This document shows, piece after piece, positions 12,869-26,900 of a stretch of DNA of 64,000 nucleotides. Source of the stretch: Capsaspora owczarzaki ATCC 30864 (lineage: Eukaryota > Opisthokonta > Filasterea); NCBI RefSeq assembly GCF_000151315.2, contig NW_011887299.1, forward strand, positions 588,894 through 652,893. The letters are read 5' to 3'. How positions within the stretch are numbered: the first letter of the stretch is position 1; every line of letters starts with the position of its first letter. The notes beneath the pieces are model-generated. The model was not told where the DNA came from and did no database searches. It was given only the letters and a program-made list of their open reading frames with translations. The position numbers were made by a program, and so were the translations under genes.

Positions 12869-15599
12869 TCACAGCGATGCTTCCTGGCGTGCAAGAAGCT
12901 TTTTCGGGGGCTTTTTCATAACTGCGTGAGATGGACGATGTGCCTTGAGCCATGTCTTGACAGTACCGTGCGATACGGTGACTGGCTTTCCGTTCGGACC
13001 CACCGGATACAACGTTTGGAGTAGTAGATTGAATGCATGCGTCAACGAAGCGTTGGCCTCGGCAGCGTTGCTCTGATCGGAAGTTGCGGTAGATGGCACG
13101 TTGATGCGGCGGAAGCGCGAATCAAACACAAATTGCACCGAGGGGTCCAGATCAGTCCGGTGTGCAGGAACGGGCGAGCTGTTCTTGTCCACAAAAGTGA
13201 GGAAATGCTCGAGCAGATCATCGCCCTTGTGGTTGTTGCTGCGCTGGGCTTTGAGTCCGTGAAAGGCGATTGGGGCACCAACGCTAACCACGGCGTGGTC
13301 GGGCAGCAAAGCCCACCAGCTTGCCCGATCGTGGATGCCCTTTGGCAGCACGACGTCGCGCACGCGACCAGGCTCGACGTCTCGCTTCACCATACTCACG
13401 GCAGCGCGCACAGAGTTGGCCTTCTTCTGGCGAAGATTGGAAAGACGGTGCTCGTCAACGTGGAGGAGGCTGCTCACGCACTGGCGGCAGAACTGGTAGG
13501 CCACACTCGAGTCCCAGACGTTTTCAAGCAACCACTCGTTTTGCTGCCGAAGACGGTGGCCCTTCTTGACTGGAGCGCCGGTCGCGTCGGAGGCTGTGGC
13601 TGCTGCATCCTTGGCCGCACCCTTCCACTCGGCAAACATGCTGATGACCGGAGCAAGCCGCATCGCGCAAGTGCAGGAGCCGGACAGCGATCCGTGTGAT
13701 CCTGGTCGAGACGAAGTGACTGGCGGGAGCGTTGCCATCGCAGCGGGAACGTGCTGGAACGAAGACAAGGAGGAGGACGAAGAAGACGAAGCCGGGGCAG
13801 CAGCGGCAGCAGACGACGACGTGCGAGCGGCCATGGCGGCAACAAGTTCGGCGGGAGATAAATGCCGCTTGCTGCTGATGGGCCCCAGATTGGACAAGCT
13901 GGTGGCAAGAGGGGGCGGCTGCTGCTTGGGTGGGCGTGCTGCTTTGGTGCTGGTTGGATTGGCATTAGATTTGGTGGTGGTGTCTGCAGCCAGTGCAGCT
14001 TGTTTGGCAGCCTGCTTGGCAGATAGCTTTGCAGACGGTTTGGTGGTGGTGGCGACTGGGGCAGAGCTACTTGGCGCGTCCAAAGGAAGGGCAGCGGAAG
14101 GTGACGACGCTTCCTGTCCGTCGACAAGGGGCACTTTCCGCGGTCTGCCTCGCTTGCGTTTCTCCGGCATGAGCGCGGCGGCGGCAGAAGCTTCTGCAGC
14201 GCGATGGCTGGCCAGAACGGCGGCATTGACAGACTCTAATCCAGTGAGTGTTGGCAACTCTGGCACCATCGATTGGTAGGCAAGCGAGTCGGCAATGGAA
14301 GCAGGAGAAGCAGCGTGAGTGGCCGAATCGCCAAAGCGCAAATGTGCATCGAGGAAGCCCGGTTGTTGTTGGTGCTCGCCGTGCTCTCCGCCCGATGCTC
14401 GCTGCTGTTGCTGCTGCTGCTGCAAACGTTGGTGGCGACGAACGTTTGCTCGATACTTTGCAGAAAGCAAAAGATGGACGTTCGTTCGTGCAGATTGGCT
14501 ACCTGCAGGCGCCGCACCTTGTAGATCGTCGAGCAGTTCAGAGTCAGACTCGTCCGTCGTGGCTGCGGCTAATCGTGGACGCTTGGACGCGGCAGAAAGC
14601 GCAGGATGCTCGTCGGCTCTTCGGCGATGGCGGACTGTCAATTCGTAATCCGCGCTAGAGGACGGGGACGTGTGTGCATCGTCAGCAGTGCCGTCGCCGC
14701 TGAGCGAGTGAATGTGGGCGAGCTCTTCGTCGTGCAGGCGCCGAGGCTGCAAGGTCGGATGCGTCGCAGCCTTGAGACCCCGCAGCACTGACGCAAATAG
14801 AGGATCATCCTGGCTGTCAGACTCGTGCTCATACTCGTGGCTATGACTCGGATCGAACGCAGCGTCGTGTGCGCGAGCCTGCTGCAGCGAGATTGCTTCA
14901 GTTTTAGCAGAGTGCAGCATCAAGCCGGAATGCTGGTGCGCTCCGTTTTGAGTCACACGAGCGTTTTTGCGTGTAGGCGCAGTTGGCGTCGTGTTGGCAG
15001 ACGAGGACGGCTGCTTTCGAGCGTTGATCGATGCAGAATTGGCAGCAGAATTGGCAGCAGAATGGGTGTCTGCAGCATTGTGTATCGCCGCGTGCTCTCC
15101 TGGAATAGCAGAAGCAGCAGCGATTGCGCCTGCAATTGTATCTGGATCGGCCGTGACTGTCCACTCGCCTGCATTGAGGTGATGGGCGAGGCTGCCTGTC
15201 TGCGAATGCGAGTGAGAATGAGAATGGTAGCCAAGCGCGCCGCCATCTTGAGCGTGTCCTTGTCCATGGTGATAATGATGAGCATGATGAGCATGATGAT
15301 GATGATGATGACTGCTCGGGTGGTGGTGCTCACCAATGTCGGTCGCACCAGATTGGCCCACATGCAACGACAACGACGAGGACGACGACGACTCGAATCC
15401 GCCTACGCCACTGCCACTGCCACTGCCACTGCCACTATGACTGTGGCTGGCACTTGGAGTGATTGTCCCTGCAGCGACGCGCCGGCGCACCATCCGCCTG
15501 GACGAGCCGAGCGAGGTCGCCGCAGCAAACGCCGCCGCTGCAGCCGCTTCCTCAAGCACGTCGTCCTCGTCGTCCTCATCGTCGTCACTGTCACCATCA

Positions 15600-15631
<32 letters not shown>

Positions 15632-15886
15632 GTTGAGAATGTCGCTGTCGTCCTCGTCTTCAACCGTCGCCGTGTTGAGCTGCTCGATCGCATCAATCGC
15701 GTCCTGCGTCAATGCAGAGTAGCGCGGACCGCCGAGTCCCATCCCAGCCCCAGCCCCAGCCCCAGTCCCGCCGCTTCCAGACAAAGACGACGAAGATGAA
15801 GATGATGAAGTTGTCGCAGTGGAAGCGGAGGAAGCGCGAGCCGGCGCTTGTGGGGACGACGTCGACCGCGTCCCGCCAGCAGTCAT
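12869..15886 (-). CDS. AT-hook, low-complexity nuclear protein with conserved C-terminal domain
   Basis: This is a single-exon frame of 1005 residues from the ATG at 15886, which starts MTAGGTRSTSS. An upstream extension in the same frame has no ATG. The N-terminal two thirds is Ser/Ala/His/Asp-rich, with poly-Asp, a His run and a Gln run. A canonical AT-hook core (KRKRGRPRKVP) lies near 14150, implying minor-groove DNA binding in the nucleus. The last ~300 residues are less biased. They contain CTCAMRLAPV, then NEWLLENVWDSSVAYQFC with a paired CRQC, a WWALLP segment, FVDKNSSPVP and a terminal WLKAHRPSHAV. This order of a Cys pair, paired Trp, NSxP and WLKxHRP recalls uncharacterised proteins I remember from early-branching animals, some of them possibly transposon-associated. 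That resemblance is from memory and unverified. Function unknown. Confidence 0.7.
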
Positions 15887-16392
15887 TCTGGTCTTGTGTG
15901 TGTTCAGATTCTCAGCGTCTAAATGATCGTCTGGTTGATCAACGATGAGAAGAAAGAAAAATGACAACAAAAAAAAGCAAAAAAAGCAAAAAAAAAAAAA
16001 AAAAAGAATGAATGCACAACCGTGTTGAGTTGCATTGAGCCTTCAAATCAATCAATCACTCACTCAGTCCAAGTCTTCACTCCGTGAGGAGCGGGGATGA
16101 GTCGCTCGTGGCGCTCAATGCCAACGGTAATAGAAGAGGACTCTCAATATGAAGCGGTTTTCTATAAAAGCAAAGGAGAAACAAAAGGACTGAAACGACA
16201 CAAACTCACGAACTGAGAGTCACCAAACAGAAGTATGTCGGCTTCGAGCTTTGAGCAACTCCCTCCACGAAGGAAGGCAACCACCTGACTGTTCTTGCTT
16301 GGTGAATGCATCATCATCATTCATTCCTCGTCTCGTCCGTCCTCAGTCCTCTTTTCATCTTACCAACGACAAACAAACACTCCTTTGCGAGA
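15887..16392. other. Divergent promoter interval (AT-hook gene / CCT7)
   Basis: This 506-bp interval separates two divergent start codons. It holds an A run of about 17 near 15988, a tctataaaag box near 16160 on the plus strand that could serve as a TATA-like element for CCT7, and repeated CACTCACTCAG-like words. No gene seen. Confidence 0.45.
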
Positions 16393-18983
16393 ATGATGGG
16401 CCCCGGTGGACGCATGGTAACACATTGTGCAATCATGACCCCATTTTTGTTTCCCATTCGATTTTTGAATGTGAAGACAGAGTGGGGACCTCTTTGAGGA
16501 CTGAGGATGCTGAGGACGGGAGAACGGACTTTGTATGGGACTTGTATGGACTTTCCATTGCACTGACTTTTTTTTTTTTTTTTTTTTTTTTATTCGTCTT
16601 CGCTTCAGCAACCACAAATCATCCTGCTGAAGGAAGGCACCGACTCGTCGCAGGGCAAGCCGCAGCTGATCAGCAACATCAATGCGTGCCAGATCATTGT
16701 CGACGCCGTGCGCACCACCCTCGGTCCCCGCGGCATGGACAAGCTCGTCGTTGACGGCCATGGTTAGTTTTTCCATTGCATTGATGTTATTTTTTTATTG
16801 GTTTTTTTTGTTCGACCAGCCAGAAGTTTGGAGGGACCCAGTGTGTTTTTCGCTGGATGTTGACTCTCTCGCGCTTTTGATGTCTTTTGTCATCATCGCG
16901 TCGAATCGAGCTCAAAGCGAAAAGCAGCAGCGAAACAAAAGCACCAAAAGTCGAGATCCTCCGAAATATTTTTTTATTTTTTTATTTTTATTTTTTTATT
17001 TTATTTTTTTTTGTTGCTTTTCCATGTGCTTTGCTTTCATTATTTTTTTATTGTTGTTTTTCCCTCGTCTTCCACTCAGTCGATCGGCCTCGCTCGTTCG
17101 GTGCTTGTGGTAGAGTGGTGTGTGTGTGTGTGCGTCTTGCATCGATGCGCCGCGCTCTCTGTGCGCAAAAAACTGAGCCGCGAAACGAACAAGCATTTCG
17201 GTACAAAAAGTGAAACAAACCCAATGCAAATCCAGCGAAAAGCAAAAAAAAAAAAAAAAAAAAAAAAAAGCGAGATCTGACGTTTGCGCTTCTGTGAAAT
17301 CAATCCACAGTTGTGGTCCTCCACAAAGCATCAAAGCACACCTCATGACTCACTCAACTTTTGGAAATGGTATCAACAAAAACAGGCAAAACCACCATCT
17401 CAAACGACGGCGCTACGATCATGAAGCTGCTCGACATTGTTCACCCCGCTGCAAAGACGCTTGTCGACATTGCCAAGTCGCAGGACGCTGAGGTCGGCGA
17501 TGGTACCACCAGTGTGGTGCTGCTCGCTGGCGAGTTCCTGAAGGAGGCCAAGCCTTTCGTCGAGGACGGCGTGCACCCGCAGGTCATTGTCCGTGCCATC
17601 CGACAGGCCACCGCCCTCGCCGTCGCCCGCATCCGTGAGATTGCCGTGCTCATCCAGCGCGCCGATCCCAAGGAACAGCGCGAGTTGCTCGTCAAGTGCG
17701 CCGCTACTGCCATGAACTCGAAGATTATTGCTCGCCAGAAGGAGTTCTTCTCCCAGGTGGTTGTCGACGCCGTCCTCTCGCTCGACAAGGATTTGCCCCT
17801 CAGCATGATTGGCATGAAGAAGGTCCAGGGTGGCGCACTCGAGGAGAGCGTGCTCGTCCCCGGTGTTGCCTTCAAGAAGACCTTCTCGTACGCCGGCTTT
17901 GAGATGCAGCCCAAGAGCTACACCTCCCCCAAGATTGCCCTTCTTAACATTGAGCTCGAACTTAAGGCTGAGCGTGACAATGCCGAGATTCGTGTCAAGT
18001 CTGTCGATGTGAGTTTTCTTTTCTCAGTTCGTTTTTTTGTGGAAGGATTGAGGTAGTTTGCTTTTTGGCCGTTTTTGTTTTTTTCTGACTTTCATCCCAC
18101 CCATCATCCCCCACAGGAATACCAAGCAATCGTCGATGCAGAGTGGAAGATTCTGTACGACAAGCTCGAAAAGATTGTCGCGAGCGGCGCAAAGGTCGTC
18201 CTGTCCAAGCTGCCGATTGGCGATGTTGCCACGCAGTTCTTTGCCGACCGCGACATTTTCTGCGCTGGCCGTGTGGCTGACGAGGATTTGAAGCGAACAA
18301 TGAAGGCATGCGGTGGCGCCATTCAGTCGTCCGTCAACGACTTGCAAGAGAGCGTTCTCGGCACCTGCGAGTCGTTCGACGAGCGACAGGTCGGTGGCGA
18401 GCGCTACAACTTTTTCACGGGCACCCCCAAGAGCAAGACGTGCACCATCATCATCCGTGGTGGCGCCGAGCAGTTCCTGGAAGAGACCCAACGCTCGCTG
18501 CACGACGCCATCATGATTGTCCGACGAGCGCTCAAGAGCGACTCTGTTGTTGCTGGTGGCGGTGCCATCGAGATGGAGCTCTCTCGCTACCTGCGCGAGT
18601 ACTCGCGCACGATTGCCGGCAAGCCGCAACTCGTCATCTCGGCCTTTGCCAAGGCCCTCGAGGTCATCCCCCGTCAGCTGTGCGACAACGCCGGCTTTGA
18701 CTCGACCAACATCCTCAACAAGCTGCGCTTCAAGCACGCTCAGGCTGACGGCACCTGGTTTGGTGTTGACATTTTCAACGAGGACATTACCGACACGTTC
18801 AAGACGTTCGTTTGGGAGCCCGCACTTGTCAAGATCAACGCCATCACCGCCGCCTCCGAGGCCGCTTGCCTCATTCTGTCGGTCGACGAGACGATCAAGA
18901 ACACCCCCGCACACAACCCTGCTGACGGCCCGCCGGCCGGCCGTGGTCGTGGACCACCGATGATGGGCGGCCATGGTCATTAA
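16393..18983 (+). CDS. CCT7: T-complex protein 1 subunit eta (CCT7)
   Basis: CCT7 is one of eight subunits of the cytosolic TRiC/CCT chaperonin that folds actin, tubulin and other substrates. Exons are 16393-16416, 16609-16762, 17386-18008 and 18117-18983, giving 555 residues. The eta subunit is recognisable from [15 protein letters not shown] at the N-terminus, the chaperonin signature [24 protein letters not shown], the ATPase motif GDGTTSVV, the apical-domain segment [10 protein letters not shown], and [13 protein letters not shown]. The C-terminus ends in a Gly/Arg-rich GRGRGPP tail, as in other eta subunits. Length is typical (~540-555). Either of the first two methionines could initiate. 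The 623-bp second intron contains long T and A runs. It converges with the synaptophysin-like gene 236 bp downstream. Confidence 0.97.
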
Positions 18984-19219
18984 ACGAGTAATGTCCTTGT
19001 TGCCTCTCGCAACTCTGTAGCTTTTACCCCCAGCGTGTGTTCGCATGAAGTTTTTTTTTTGTTTTGTTCTTTTGTGTTTGCAGCAACAAAAAAGAAGAAA
19101 AGTTGAACGAAAAGATCAAGATCTACAGTATGGGTGTTGGTTTTATACATGTATTGGCGAAGAGCGATGTTGAAGGTTGTTTAAAGCACCCGCATCCACA
19201 ATGCCTCGGTCGAGTTGAG

Positions 19220-20638
19220 TTACACGACAGCAGGGGCAGCAGCAGGGGCGCCGCGGCGAATGCTCAGGGCGATGAACACGGCCAGCGCGAGCAACGCAAA
19301 AGTAGACAAGAATCCAAATGCCTATGCAGAATGAGTTGACAATGGGTGAGTGAAAGCAACGTCTCAAAAACGCGCTCGAGTACCATCTGGCTTGCTTACT
19401 GCGCCTGCCCTCCAGGTGGTGAACGAAATGCCAAAGCTAGTGAGTTCGTCGCCAATGTCAGAAACTGTCTTGGCCCAGACGGCCGAGGCAATGATGAACA
19501 AGAAAACCATGGCAATGTTGACACCGAGCTCCTGCAAAAGAACAAGCCAAGAAGAAAAACGGTGCAAGAATTGAGCAAGCCATCCAGGACGCTCGAGCGA
19601 TGGACAACCAAAAAAGAAAAAAAGTAAAAAACAAGCAGAACGCTTTACAATGATTGGCATGGACAGCGGCAGCTTGGACGGGAAGACGACATGAGCGACA
19701 GTCATCACGAAGGCCCAGATAAAGACAATCACACCAATGGCGACCATGAAGACGCCGCTGCTCTTCCATGAGCTTTTGCCGATAACGTCATCTAGAAAGA
19801 GTTTTTGAAGAGTTTTTGAAACATCACAAAGTTGTTTAGGGCGGCTTTTGTTGTAAAAACCAAAGTTGTGAGTAGTTGTGAAACTTACTGTTGCAGATTG
19901 CGTCGAGCGAGTCGTACTTGAACGAGCCGGGACATGCGCCGGCGAGCGAGCCAGAATCGCGGTAATCGGGGCCCGCGACGCAGCCAAACGAGATCATGGC
20001 CAGGAACTAGCGCCAATGTATTGAATCAAGAATGATAACCAAGCACAAGGGGTTAGCATGAAAGCACAAAGGGGGAAAAAGAAGGGCGAGAAATGGGTTT
20101 GACGCGTGTCCTCTTCCTGACTGACTGACGCGCTTCTTCGCTCACTTTTGCTCAAATGCAAGTGTGCAGTTGTAGCAGTCAACAAAGCACAACAAAGTCA
20201 ACGTCGACAAGAGCGAGTTTCCAGCAGATTTAGAAGATTATTTTGTATTATTTTGTATTGGATTCTTTTCATTTTTTTTTTATTTTTTTGAAATTCTCGC
20301 TTTTTTTTTTTTTTTTTTTTTTATGGCCATGTTTTTGGCTCTTTGTTGACTTGTCGAAGCTGAGACAGCAAAACCCCACACTCACACTCACATTCCCCGT
20401 CGTTGTTGATATGCTTGTCAGTTTCGCAATTCACGAAATGCGACTCAAAGTGCCGGCGGGTCGAACCGCGGATTGTGATTCCATTGTTCTCTCAATGCCT
20501 CGCTCGGTCACTCTCTCTCTGTCACGCTCCCTCGCTCGCTCTTGCTCGGCAAGTCAATGTCACTCCTTCACTTACCCAGACGATAATGTAGAGGAAGACG
20601 CGCGGTTCGCGCAGATCGGCAGTGGAAATGTTGACCAT
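19220..20638 (-). CDS. Synaptophysin/synaptogyrin-like MARVEL-type four-TM protein
   Basis: Five exons (20576-20638, 19889-20006, 19649-19791, 19400-19531, 19220-19321) join in frame to 185 residues. Four hydrophobic helices are evident, in the segments REPRVFLYIIVWFLAM, VFMVAIGVIVFIWAFVM, GVNIAMVFLFIIASAV and AFGFLSTFALLALAVFI. The third ends in ASAVWAKTVSDI, which parallels the SSSAWAKGLSDV stretch of synaptophysins; the fourth begins AFGFL, like synaptophysin VFGFL. A loop with paired Cys (CVAG, GACPG, AICN) lies between helices 1 and 2, also as in that family. These proteins sit in small secretory or endocytic vesicles. In a protist a general vesicle role is inferred. The N-terminal Met at 20638 gives a short cytosolic tail, and an upstream exon cannot be excluded. 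Confidence 0.7.
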
Positions 20639-20860
20639 GATGACAGAAACAACAGCTTGGGAAAAAAACAAAAAAAAAAAAAAAAAAAAAAAAGACTCGA
20701 TTGCTCTCATTTTTGTACTATGAGAATAAATGCAGCTGACTCTGAGTCAGCCAGAACAAAACAGACAACAGCATCAATGGCAAAAAACGAATGCATGCTG
20801 TAATAACATGGATCAACAGTGAAAGTGGTTGGTTGCGCGTTCAACGCTCCCAAACGTCGC

Positions 20861-23676
<2,816 letters not shown>

Positions 23677-23924
23677 GTTTGGCTGAGCGACTGAAAAAAA
23701 AAATGGAAACAAAAAAAGTAGACTGAACTGTTTCCGGATTTGGATCAGTGCTTAAATAATTCCAAAAAATCGATAAGATGCAGCTAAATGATTTGACTTT
23801 ACGACGAGCGCAAAAACAAAAAAGGGATGAATAGAAACGCAACTGAACATGCTCGACTTTATTATTTCAAAGAAGCACCTCAGCAAAGCAAATCGTTAAC
23901 GGAACAAAAAACAAAGCACTCAAA

Positions 23925-26900
23925 TCAGCTGGACGTCGTGTGGAGCTTTGGGTTGTCGAATAGGAAGGAGCGCTGAGCAAGCTTCTTCTTCACTGCGTTC
24001 GAGCCAACTGCTTGTCGTTGCAGCAGCTTGAACAGACCAGTGCCGATCGTCATCGGGATACCCATGATGATGCACTCACTAACACCGCGAACAGAGTCCG
24101 TCTGGCCGTACAGCGAGGCGTCAAACAGATGGTCGGTGGTCTTTTCGAAAGATGCCAGCATAAGCACACTCTCCTTCATCTTGGCAATGCCAAACCGGGT
24201 GATGCCGAGAACATCGCCCTTGGAGGTCATCAAGTCTGCCAGAAGCATGAGGTGTCGCGTGTCAATGCTCATGCCGTGACTCTGCATCGTGTATTGAATT
24301 TCGTTCATGATTGTCGATCTGAGAAAGGAGGAGGATGGAGTGTGAAAAGGCAGGTTAGAAAACACCGCATCAACCACCATTTCAAACCCAAAGCTATCGC
24401 CACTGACGAATGACGTACCGTGCAGCCTCGATACCCAGCGAATCCTTCATTTCCATAATGTGGTTGCTCTTGGTCCGCATCCAATCGACACCTTCGATGC
24501 CCATGACAGCCAGAAGATTCGTGCCTTCGACGAGCAGATTGTACTTGCCAGGCGTCTTTTGGTTGATGACGGCGCGCTTGACCGTCGAGATGCCCTAAAA
24601 CATGAAAATCGCACGGGTGCAACAAAAGAAACAAATGAGAAACGTGATCCGCCGCAAAATCGACGAAGAACAAAAAAAAAGGCAAACTGCAAAGTCCATA
24701 CCGATACAATCACATTGCCAATCGCATGGTTGAGATGCTGGATGGAAAAGAACGAGCTGGACAGTTTTTTCAGCTCGGACAAGCTAGAATCCTTCTCCAC
24801 TGGAGGCTTGATGCACAGATCGAAAGGCGACGCCACGTGAATTTGCTGTCAAACAGACCAAGCCAGTCAATCAAACAGTGAGTCCGTTAGTGTTTGAAAA
24901 TCATTGGCGCCCATAGCTGGTGCATCATCGAGCATTCTGGTACCTCGAAGCTTGGAAGCAAGTAGAGCGTTCTTGACTTGCTCGGCATCAATTTGGAGCT
25001 AGAAGAAGAGCAGAAATTCATCAGCAAGGTTACGTTGGGCGAGAATTTGCACCTGCACACCAAGAGTAGCACAAAACTTACACAGAGTTGTCGGATCTGA
25101 GAGCGGCTCAGCCGCACATGCAGGAAGGATTGGTGGGGAGTGAAAATCTCGCGCATAAAGTCTGAAATTTCACCCAGGCGGGTGCTTTCAGTTCGACCCT
25201 TGACGATACGCGCGATCGATTCCTTTGATTGATCCAATAGCTCTGCAGTGATGATGGGCGTGCTGATCACCTTGGAAGCATTGATAATTTCCTTAATACG
25301 CGGGACACCAAGTGTGATGTTCATACTGGCTACACCAGCGAAATGGAAAGTCTACAGAGATCAAAAGAACACAAAACGAAAAGCAAAACAGTCAGCTCCA
25401 ACCTTCCAAGAGCTGCCTCTCTTCCATTTGCATCTATCTGACTCACCTTAAGTGTCATTTGGGTGCCGGGTTCACCAATACTCTGTGCACCGACTGCTCC
25501 GACGGCAGTGCCGGCCTCGATGGTGGCACGCTTGTACTTGGACACGCACAGCTCACGGAAGCCTTCGAGTTGCTTGCTCGTGTACTTGGCCACCTTATCG
25601 ACAATGGACTGCTGAAGACGAGCGGATTCGCTCAGAGCAACGCTGCGAGGATCCGACTTGTCCAGTGGGCCGATCGAGTACGGATCCAGACCACGCTTGT
25701 CGCGCATGCTCGCAAGGCTGTCAGCAACGGACTGCAAAAATCCGCGCAACTCTTCGTAAAACTGCGGCACGGGCTCGTCGTGCATGGCACGCGTGCCGGG
25801 ACGCTGCAAAGCCCGGCGCTCTTCCAGGTACAACAGAATGACCTTGTGGGAGAACTGGGTAATTTCGTACGGGAAGAGGCTTTGGTCGCTTCCAGCGGGC
25901 GAGTTGTTGCGAACGTGCTCAAAGACGCGCTTAAAGTCCACAGGCTTGTTCGAGCCCTCCATGGATGCAGGGTCGAGCTCGTCATCGCCATACCGCAGCT
26001 GCACAACGCCGCCGATAGAATCACGAACGGTCGAATCGTACTGGACGGACAAATCCTCCAGCGCCTTCATCAAGCGGCGCTGCATGTAACCAGTCTCGGC
26101 AGTCTTGACGGCAGTATCGACCAGACCTTCACGACCACCCATCGTGTGGAAGAAGAACTCGGTCGGCGACAAGCCAGTAAAGAAGCTGTTTCGAACAAAA
26201 CCCTTCGCGGCCGGGAAGCGGGACTTTTTCGGGAAGTGTGGCAGTGCGCGGTCCTCAAAGCCGTTGGGGATGCGCGTGCCGCTGACGGTCTGCTGACCGA
26301 CGCAGGCAATCATTTGGGAAATGTTAATGTTGGAACCTTTCGAGCCGCAGAGCGCCATCCGCAGCGGAGCATTGGACTTGTCGAGCTCCTCCAAGCACAT
26401 CTTGCCAGCATCCTCACGAATCTGAGAGAGCTCTCCGTTGATGACAGACTCGAGCGTCTGCTCGGGCGAGCAGCCAGGCTGCGAGGGCAGCGCGTTGCCT
26501 CGGAAGGCCTCAATGTACCCGTCGCACTTGGTGTAGCCCACCTGCAGCATGACCTCCTTCGCCTGCAAAAGCTTGAGCGTCGGAGTGACGTCGCCAATGC
26601 CAATGGAAAACCCGTAATTGCACAAGAATCGCGACGCAAGTTTGGCCAGGCGCGACATGGCGTCGGCAGCCGTCTGCTCGCCAAAGTCGCGCAACAGGAC
26701 GTAAAAGATGGTGCTTTTGCTGCCAGAGCCCAGCAGTGCCTTGTCCATGCTGCCACTCAACAGCTCCGAGTTGCGAATGTTGACAAAGCCGTCATTTTTG
26801 CACATTTCCTCGTCCTTCTTGGAATACGTGCGCGACGCGGTGCGGAGGTTCATTCGGGCCTTGCACTGCTTGTTGGGCCGCATCAGGACACTAAAGAGCT

